A stretch of DNA of 17,528 nucleotides, from contig JBBIUS010000015.1 of the NCBI GenBank assembly GCA_037440105.1, positions 1 to 17,528 of the forward strand, given 5' to 3'. The stretch comes from JBBIUS01 sp037440105. Its GTDB lineage: Bacteria; Patescibacteriota; Patescibacteriia; XYB2-FULL-38-15. Every line of letters starts with the position of its first letter. Position 1 is the stretch's first letter. A program made the translations under genes and the position numbers. Shown here piece by piece: positions 13,072 to 17,528 of the stretch. The notes below the pieces were generated by a model. It had not been told where the DNA came from. It searched no databases and saw only the letters and a program-made list of their open reading frames with translations.

Positions 13072-14568
13072 TTATCCATTTGAAAGATTATCAATAACCA
13101 TTGCCGCAACTTCAGGATCTGTAATTAAAGTTACCCCAGTTTCAACTGCTCCCTTTCTAATTAATTTTCCATCGCTAAACTCTTTACTTTCTTTTATTTT
13201 TTTCCGATTTGGAATATTGATAATCAGATCAAAAACTTTTTGCCTCAGCAAATCACCAATATTCGGGGTCTGATTAATTTCAGAAATTTTGTAAACTAGC
13301 GAAGTCCTTAATTTATGCTTCTCAAAAAATTTACTTGTTCCTTCAGTCGCATAAAAAACAAATTCGCCTGGCCGCTTTTTGATTAAGTTTTTAAGCTGAG
13401 GCAAAAGAAATTTCTTATCATTATCATGGCCAATTGTCAAAAGAACATACCTTTTCCTAGGCGAAACAATGGCTGCTTGGCCGTATTTTGTCGCATCCCA
13501 ATCACCGCTTTGCCTCGCTAAATGCGAAAAGACAGAAACATTTCTGATATCCTTTTCACCAAAAATATATTGGAGAACGCGTTCATTACCAATTCCATAG
13601 CCAGCATGCGGGTTCGTTTTTTGATTTTTAATAATATCCAAATACCATTTAAAATCTTCGTATTTGCCCCCACGTTTAAGATGAAGTTTATACATAGTTG
13701 AGGTAAGAAGACGTTCATTCAATTTTTCAAAATCATGTTCTCTGACTGCTGCCCCTGCCCCCTCGCCTGCGTAAGGAAAAATCAAATCAGCTGACAAAAC
13801 AACCCGCGGGTCTTTAGTATAAGTCTTCATATTAAAAAATTTAATTTCTTTTGGATATTTCAAAATAAAAACTGGGAGTTCGCTCTTTCCCTGATTACAA
13901 AATGCGACAACGGCCGCTTCATGCTTTGCCTTTAGATCATCACCAAATTTAACCTCAGGGTAGCCGTTTTTATTTAAAATTTCTATTACCTCTTCATAAT
14001 CAACTCTTAAAAATTTTTCTTCCACGGCTTGTTTCAACATTTTGATATTGCGACCATATTTTTTGAGAATTTCTCTACAATTCTCTAAGACCGCAGCAAT
14101 TATTGCTTTGACTGCTTTTTCGATGTGGGCAAGAAGAGCCTCATACATTTTTTCTTCATCATAGTTTTTACGACTCATGCCAGCCATAGTACAATCAAAT
14201 TCTTCTTCTGTAAGACGAAACTGCCTCAAATGTCGTTCATCCTCTTCTTCTTCATCGCGGCCAGAATGAATGATAGTGTATGTCCCACAAAATGTTTGCA
14301 GCGCTTGCTCTAAAGCAAGCTGGCCGGTTTGGGTGAAAAAAAGAGGCAGGGCAAGCCGGCTCTGCACTTTAAAAAGTGTGTCAACATTCTCGCAAGCGCC
14401 AGTAATACCAACTATCTCTGGAACATCAACATAAATGAGCCCTAAATCCTCGTAATGTTTTCTTACGCCTTGATTAAAAGCGTGATTGACGCGAACAAGG
14501 TTAGAAAAATGTTCGTCGGCTGATAAAAAAACTTTTTTTCCTTCAATAGTGAGACAAATTTTTCCCAT
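13072..14568 (-). CDS. Class II synthetase-core (AsnA/AsnRS-like) fused to an MGS-like domain
   Basis: This is a 498-residue two-domain protein. Residues about 15-352 form a class II aminoacyl-tRNA-synthetase fold of the Asp/Asn/Lys group. Motif 2 is SGRDEEEEDERHLRQF (102-117) with R104 as the ATP-binding arginine, and motif 3 is GYGIGNERVL (323-332) with R330. No OB-fold anticodon-binding domain precedes it, which favours an ammonia-dependent asparagine synthetase (AsnA or archaeal AsnRS-related type) over a tRNA ligase. Residues about 371-498 match the MGS-like domain that forms the allosteric end of carbamoyl-phosphate synthetase and part of PurH: VLLTIG, ATEGTSKFF (407-415), DLIINIPNR (447-455) and IRKGAVETGVTLITD (470-484). 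I know of no characterised protein with this fusion. It has its own likely promoter and shares the palindromic terminator. Confidence 0.82.
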   Translation of the reverse strand: MGKICLTIEGKKVFLSADEHFSNLVRVNHAFNQGVRKHYEDLGLIYVDVPEIVGITGACENVDTLFKVQSRLALPLFFTQTGQLALEQALQTFCGTYTIIHSGRDEEEEDERHLRQFRLTEEEFDCTMAGMSRKNYDEEKMYEALLAHIEKAVKAIIAAVLENCREILKKYGRNIKMLKQAVEEKFLRVDYEEVIEILNKNGYPEVKFGDDLKAKHEAAVVAFCNQGKSELPVFILKYPKEIKFFNMKTYTKDPRVVLSADLIFPYAGEGAGAAVREHDFEKLNERLLTSTMYKLHLKRGGKYEDFKWYLDIIKNQKTNPHAGYGIGNERVLQYIFGEKDIRNVSVFSHLARQSGDWDATKYGQAAIVSPRKRYVLLTIGHDNDKKFLLPQLKNLIKKRPGEFVFYATEGTSKFFEKHKLRTSLVYKISEINQTPNIGDLLRQKVFDLIINIPNRKKIKESKEFSDGKLIRKGAVETGVTLITDPEVAAMVIDNLSNG

Positions 14569-14581
14569 AAATTTATAGGGA

Positions 14582-14616
14582 AGTATAAAATCTTAACGCA
14601 AATTAACACAATTGTG
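14582..14616 (-). promoter_or_regulatory. Candidate promoter and operator of the fusion gene
   Basis: On the minus strand TATACT (14582-14587) could be a -10 box, with TTGTGT (14606-14611) 18 bases upstream as a weak -35. The -35 lies within a perfect 10-bp palindrome, CACAATTGTG (14607-14616), which may be a repressor site. Transcription would start about 7 bases before the ATG, so the mRNA would be nearly leaderless. Confidence 0.4.
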
Positions 14617-14688
14617 GCCAAAATGGTTTTTGCGCCAAATTGTACTAAAATTGCGCTAAAAAATTTTACACGACTCTTAATTTAATAT

Positions 14689-14713
14689 AAAAAAAGAGGC
14701 CCTTTCGGGTCTC
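14689..14713 (-). terminator. Intrinsic terminator of the rubrerythrin operon
   Basis: On the minus strand GAGACCC and GGGCCTC (7 bp with one G-T pair) close a GAAA tetraloop and are followed by TTTTTTT (complement of 14689-14695). It lies 127 bases after the rubrerythrin stop and before the fusion gene promoter. The rest of 14569-14839 holds only AT-rich sequence, the candidate operator and a DnaA-box-like 9-mer. Confidence 0.85.
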
Positions 14714-14800
14714 ATTCCCAATATCTTTAAATAAAGAAACTTTTTTTCTAGTATTTTTATCATTCACTCATTAGTCTAGCAATAGTAAAAAATCTGTCAA

Positions 14801-14809
14801 TGTGGATAA
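14801..14809. promoter_or_regulatory. DnaA-box-like 9-mer
   Basis: TGTGGATAA is the exact complement of the consensus DnaA box TTATCCACA. It is isolated from other copies by several hundred bases, so a role in replication is not shown. Confidence 0.25.
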
Positions 14810-14839
14810 CTTCCAATCAAAACTAAACAATAATTAGCG

Positions 14840-15400
14840 TTAATAGTTTTGACACCATGGCTCGTAATAAGCGCGCGGTTCACCGCAAGCCGGACATACC
14901 TCTGGAGGCTCAGTCCCTTCGTGAATATAGCCGCAGTTTAAACATTTCCAACGAATTGGTTTATCACTTTTAAAAATATTTTTTGCGCGCACTTTAGCAA
15001 GTAAAACCTGATAACGTTTTTCATGGTTTTCTTCCACTTCACCGATTTCTTTGAAGACATCGGCTATTTCATTTTCTCCTTCCTCGCGGGCGATCTTCTC
15101 AAAAGACGGATACATTTCAGACCATTCATAATGCTCGCCTGCCGCAGCCACTTCCAAATTTTTGGCAGTGTCGCCCAACTCATGGACTGGGAAATTTTCT
15201 AACGTCGTTTTTACTTCTTCTTTCATAAAGCTCATCAATCTCTCGGCATGCTCCATTTCATTGGCTGCTGTTTCCTCAAAAATTCTCGCGATACCCTCGT
15301 AACCCTCTTTTCTTGCCTTCATAGCAAAAAAAGTATATTTGTTGCGAGCCATTGATTCACCGGCAAAAGCCCGCCTTAAATTTTCTTGCGTCTTTGACAT
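14840..15400 (-). CDS. Rubrerythrin
   Basis: This is a 186-residue non-haem peroxidase that reduces hydrogen peroxide to water in anaerobes. The N-terminal four-helix ferritin-like domain (about 1-140) carries the diiron ligands: Glu15 in AGES, E48-x2-H51 in ANEMEH, the Glu89/Glu92 region in GEHYEW and E123-x2-H126 in VEENHEKRY. The C-terminal rubredoxin domain (about 150-183) has C153-x2-C156 and C169-x2-C172 for one Fe(Cys)4 centre. Length is standard for classical rubrerythrin. The ATG has no Shine-Dalgarno and lies 17 bases after the desulforedoxin-like stop, so the two are surely co-transcribed with superoxide reductase upstream. It would remove the peroxide made by that enzyme. Confidence 0.97.
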   Translation of the reverse strand: MSKTQENLRRAFAGESMARNKYTFFAMKARKEGYEGIARIFEETAANEMEHAERLMSFMKEEVKTTLENFPVHELGDTAKNLEVAAAGEHYEWSEMYPSFEKIAREEGENEIADVFKEIGEVEENHEKRYQVLLAKVRAKNIFKSDKPIRWKCLNCGYIHEGTEPPEVCPACGEPRAYYEPWCQNY

Positions 15401-15417
15401 AAAATTAAATTTAATTA

Positions 15418-15630
15418 TTAATATAACTCATTGTCTTCTAACATTTCGCTGTCCTCAAATTCCTCTTCGCCCCCCTCTTCGTTTTCTTGCCATTCTTCGC
15501 TTTCTTCTTCTTCAATTAACTCCATCTCTTCATTACAGCAAACTAAAGTGCCGCCACCAACTTTGGTGACAACTACTTCATTGCCGCAAATATTGCAGCG
15601 ATATTTTTCGCCAATGTTTTCTACTGCCAT
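15418..15630 (-). CDS. Free-standing desulforedoxin-like protein with acidic tail
   Basis: From the ATG at 15628-15630 this is 70 residues. An in-frame TTG 21 bases upstream is less likely. Residues 9-38 match desulforedoxin and the N-terminal domain of desulfoferrodoxin: C12-x2-C15 and the adjacent pair C31-C32 after GGGTLV, binding one Fe(Cys)4. The rest (33-70) is an extremely acidic tail with 21 Glu/Asp in 38 residues, not a known part of the fold. It lies between the superoxide reductase and rubrerythrin genes. Together with the former it supplies, as two proteins, the two domains of a desulfoferrodoxin. A role as electron donor to superoxide reductase or rubrerythrin is inferred. Confidence 0.88.
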   Translation of the reverse strand: MAVENIGEKYRCNICGNEVVVTKVGGGTLVCCNEEMELIEEEESEEWQENEEGGEEEFEDSEMLEDNELY

Positions 15631-15635
15631 ATTCG

Positions 15636-15644
15636 TTATCCACT
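15636..15644. promoter_or_regulatory. Near-consensus DnaA-box-like 9-mer
   Basis: TTATCCACT differs from the DnaA box at the last base. On the minus strand its complement lies just before the ATG of the desulforedoxin-like gene and may simply be part of its translation start region. Confidence 0.15.
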
Positions 15645-15764
15645 TATGCAAAATTCCTAAACGTAAATTGAAAAGTCATAAAGTTTTTAATTTTTTAATT
15701 CGCAACAAGCCGTTTTATGCCATGACCTCTTCAAAGAACACTAGAATTTTGCATCTTTTTACTT

Positions 15765-15794
15765 TAAATAATTACACACTAAATAATTATACAC
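15765..15794. repeat. Tandem 15-bp repeat over the superoxide reductase stop codon
   Basis: Two adjacent 15-base copies of TAAATAATTAYACAC (15765-15779 and 15780-15794) differ at one base. The second covers the stop codon and the last codons of the superoxide reductase gene. The remaining spacer to the desulforedoxin-like gene (about 15631-15764) shows no further feature apart from AT-rich words. Confidence 0.85.
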
Positions 15795-16092
15795 TTTCCC
15801 AAAGCCCATGGATATTGCACATCTCGCGGGCTGATAAATAATCATCGTCTTTTAAATCAGAAATAAAAAATTCAGCCCTTGGAGCCATGCCTGGCTTTAA
15901 ATCTTTTTTTTCAACTAACTGTTTATTTCGATACAATTCAATCCATTCTATATAATGCTTATCCTCCATTGGATGGGGAATAAGGCCAACGCGGACTAAA
16001 ACATCACCGCCCCCCAATCGCTCAACAACCGGCGTATGTTTTTTCTCCAATTCTGTCGGATTTAAAAAATCTTTCATTTTTTTGACTTCCAT
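15787..16092 (-). CDS. Superoxide reductase (neelaredoxin type)
   Basis: This 101-residue protein has the Ig-like fold of class II superoxide reductase. It reduces superoxide to hydrogen peroxide without making oxygen. The Fe(His)4Cys ligands are visible: H19 in KKHTPVV, H40 and H46 in PHPMEDKHYIEWIEL, and C92 and H95 in the terminal CNIHGLWE. The Glu that often stands two residues before the first His (E-K-H) is Lys17 here, a variation also known among natural enzymes. No desulforedoxin domain is attached; it is encoded separately downstream. A near-consensus promoter lies upstream, so this gene probably starts the detoxification operon. I kept the first ATG; M6 is a possible alternative start. 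Confidence 0.95.
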   Translation of the reverse strand: MEVKKMKDFLNPTELEKKHTPVVERLGGGDVLVRVGLIPHPMEDKHYIEWIELYRNKQLVEKKDLKPGMAPRAEFFISDLKDDDYLSAREMCNIHGLWESV

Positions 16093-16121
16093 ATTTTTAA
16101 ATTTAAGTTAGAAATTTTTAA

Positions 16122-16150
16122 ATTATATCAAAAAAATAATTCTGTATCAA
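16122..16150 (-). promoter_or_regulatory. Strong sigma70-type promoter of the superoxide reductase operon
   Basis: On the minus strand TTGATA (16145-16150), a 17-base spacer and a perfect TATAAT (16122-16127) lie 29 bases upstream of the ATG at 16090-16092. This is the best -10 and spacing in the window and separates the operon from the two unrecognised genes upstream. No obvious operator is seen. Confidence 0.75.
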
Positions 16151-16168
16151 AAATTTAAAAAACAAAGT

Positions 16169-16852
16169 TTAAAAAATCATAAATCTAAATTTCCCCTGCT
16201 TAAACTTTTTTATTAAAAAAATTATACCAAAAACAAGCCCAATCAATACTAAAATAAAAACTAAAAGAAACAAACCAATTAAATTAAAAAAAGATGTCAA
16301 AGGACTTTTCCCAAAAAAATCTTTTTTAAGTTTTGGTAAAAGACAAATAGTGTTGAAAATTTCACCCAAAGAAAAAGATTCTTTTTCCCCAACGACCAAA
16401 ACATATTTGCCGTCATTACGAGGATTCCAAACTGTGATTGTATAATTTCCTTTGTCTAACTTTCGTTTCCAATCGGGTCCTTTATAATAAGCATCGCCGG
16501 CAAACTTCTCAAAATAAGGCTGCCAATCAAATTTTAAACCATTTAAAACATAAATAATCCGGCCAGTTTTCTCCCCTTCTTCTTTTATAACAAGTCGAGC
16601 GGAAAAATTTTTTTCTTGACCAGGAATATCCGGAACTAAAAGGCCAAAGTAAAAATTAAAAGGCCTTTCACTTTTAATCTCATAAAAAGCCGGGCTGCCA
16701 GAGAGTTGGCCGTAAAAAGCTTGAGAAATTTCTGGGTTTAAAATTTCTGTTCTCGTTCCAGCAACAAGTCTTGGCTGATGAGCAAGTGATGGTGTTACAA
16801 AAAATAAAGAGATCAAACAAACGACAGCCAAAAGTAAAAATTTTTTAAACAT
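16169..16852 (-). CDS. Secreted, C-terminally membrane-anchored protein, unknown
   Basis: This is a 227-residue protein I do not recognise. A signal peptide is clear: MFKK, a hydrophobic core, then SLA before a likely cut after residue 24. The mature protein would begin with His25-Gln-Pro. Residues 25 to about 170 form an extracytoplasmic domain rich in Tyr, Phe and Gly, with alternating hydrophobic patterns suggestive of a beta sandwich (LVIKEEG, YTITVWNP and KYVLVVGE). A single strong membrane span (about 188-214) is followed by a basic tail (KKFKQGKFR), giving an outside-facing domain tethered to the membrane. An N-terminal His on a beta-rich exported domain recalls copper-binding proteins such as CopC, but the domain has no clear further support for this. 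It lies between the helical 190-residue gene and the superoxide reductase promoter. Confidence 0.8.
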   Translation of the reverse strand: MFKKFLLLAVVCLISLFFVTPSLAHQPRLVAGTRTEILNPEISQAFYGQLSGSPAFYEIKSERPFNFYFGLLVPDIPGQEKNFSARLVIKEEGEKTGRIIYVLNGLKFDWQPYFEKFAGDAYYKGPDWKRKLDKGNYTITVWNPRNDGKYVLVVGEKESFSLGEIFNTICLLPKLKKDFFGKSPLTSFFNLIGLFLLVFILVLIGLVFGIIFLIKKFKQGKFRFMIF

Positions 16853-16867
16853 AAATCATTTATCTTT

Positions 16868-16876
16868 TTATCCACA
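16868..16876. promoter_or_regulatory. DnaA-box-like 9-mer
   Basis: TTATCCACA is an exact DnaA-box consensus in the 78-bp gap upstream of the membrane-anchored protein gene. It may be chance in AT-rich DNA. Confidence 0.25.
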
Positions 16877-16930
16877 TCTATTTTACCACTAAATCAAAAA
16901 CCGGTGATAGGCACATTGAAATAATGCTTA

Positions 16931-17503
16931 TTAATTTAATTCTTTCTGGAGCAAACCCTTTCCTTTATTCGCCCACTCTGTTGCGCCATAATATTCCATT
17001 TCCAAAATATAATCAGAAATAATGTTTTCTCGCTCCGATTTATCAGAAAGCGATGACAAAAATTTTTCCAAAAATTCATACTGGATCTCTAATCTTTTTT
17101 CATTATCTTCAATCTGCAGCCAAAGTTTATTTTCAAAAGCCCACAAAATAAAATCTTGGTCGTTTTTCTTTTCATCAATGATTTCCAAAAGCTTTGCCTG
17201 CGCTTCTTCTTTAGTCAATCCAGAATAATCAGCCCCAGGCAAGAGATCTTTGATTGGTCTAATCATTTTATCAAGATACTCTTTTAAATATTCTTCAGCA
17301 TATGGAATATCTTGCACAACATAAGCCGGTTTCATAGCAAGACGAACCCGCTCTGGATGGTCAACCAATTCCATTGAAGAAAGAGCATCAACTATTTTCC
17401 GCGCCTCAGAAAAAGTCAAATCTGTTTTTACTGTTTTATACAAAATATATTGCAGTGCCTTATCAACCATTGAACTTTCTTTTGGAATAAATTTTATCAT
17501 CAT
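16931..17503 (-). CDS. Unrecognised helical, charge-rich protein
   Basis: This is a 190-residue cytoplasmic protein with no signal peptide or membrane span and only Met and Trp as scarce residues; no cysteine is seen. It is predicted by eye to be almost wholly alpha-helical and rich in Glu and Lys. Two similar Leu-Thr-x-x-Glu-Ala stretches (LTFSEARKIVDAL near 29-41 and LTKEEAQAKLLEI near 116-128) may mark repeated helical units. Several in-frame ATGs are possible: 17501-17503, 17498-17500, and M12 at 17468-17470, which follows a GAAAG-like site. I do not recognise a family. Downstream on the same strand, 78 bases away, is the exported protein gene. Coding reality is supported by its length and normal stop. 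Confidence 0.75.
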   Translation of the reverse strand: MMIKFIPKESSMVDKALQYILYKTVKTDLTFSEARKIVDALSSMELVDHPERVRLAMKPAYVVQDIPYAEEYLKEYLDKMIRPIKDLLPGADYSGLTKEEAQAKLLEIIDEKKNDQDFILWAFENKLWLQIEDNEKRLEIQYEFLEKFLSSLSDKSERENIISDYILEMEYYGATEWANKGKGLLQKELN

Positions 17504-17528
17504 TTGTTTTATAAAAGTTGAATGGTTG

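Noticed and set aside
14801..16876. Replication origin
   Set aside because: Only three scattered DnaA-box-like sites, no dnaA/dnaN genes and no long noncoding AT-rich region.
1..17528. CRISPR array, insertion sequence or prophage module
   Set aside because: No regularly spaced repeats with unique spacers, no transposase, integrase or phage genes were seen; the repeats present are short word arrays.
1..17528. Recoded UGA (glycine or tryptophan) as in some reduced bacteria
   Set aside because: All recognised proteins are full length under the standard code and end at expected family C-termini.

Overview
The window is a bacterial chromosome segment of about 35% G+C by eye, with compact, mostly co-oriented genes on the minus strand. 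Most starts lack a Shine-Dalgarno sequence and sit behind short AT-rich leaders. The aminoacyl-tRNA synthetases are reduced: valyl-tRNA synthetase is only 760 residues. Single tRNA genes are scattered, and intergenic gaps carry degenerate heptamer-type repeats. Together with a single-cluster ferredoxin, an oxygen-detoxification operon and single-gene metabolic orphans, this best fits a small-genome anaerobe of the Candidate Phyla Radiation (Patescibacteria, perhaps Parcubacteria). That placement is inference from gene content; no rRNA or ribosomal protein is present to settle it. The standard genetic code fits every gene.

Layout, left to right: tRNA-Leu(GAG), a 4Fe-4S ferredoxin, a degenerate diacylglycerol-kinase-like protein, a bactofilin and an orphan multi-membrane-span histidine kinase, all on the minus strand (28-3430). 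A GC-rich FabH-like ketosynthase with its own ribosome binding site and terminator follows (about 3580-4733). Next is a run of three aminoacyl-tRNA synthetases transcribed ValRS-TyrRS-ArgRS (10160-4810) from a good sigma70-type promoter. A DHH-family phosphoesterase with altered metal motifs is transcribed divergently (10333-11481, plus strand). A second moderately GC-rich single-gene unit encodes a SAM-dependent methyltransferase (11601-12710).

A plus-strand tRNA-Val(GAC) with an unusual C33 ends in a perfect 38-bp palindrome. The palindrome serves as a shared terminator facing the most interesting gene of the window: a 498-residue fusion of a class II synthetase core (asparagine synthetase A/AsnRS-like, no anticodon-binding domain) to a C-terminal MGS-like allosteric domain (13072-14568). 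Further right is an oxidative-stress operon with a strong promoter and a terminator: superoxide reductase, a free-standing desulforedoxin-type domain with a very acidic tail, and rubrerythrin (16092-14840). The window ends with two unrecognised genes, a secreted or membrane-anchored protein and a helical cytoplasmic protein.

Functionally the window combines translation and amino-acid supply (ArgRS, TyrRS, ValRS, two tRNAs, the Asn-synthetase-like fusion) with anaerobe-style oxygen defence. In that defence superoxide is reduced to peroxide by the superoxide reductase and peroxide to water by rubrerythrin, with electrons probably passing through small Fe(Cys)4 or Fe-S carriers. Two genes (ketosynthase, methyltransferase) differ from the rest in base composition and translation signals and look like later acquisitions. 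No CRISPR array, insertion sequence or prophage module was seen.
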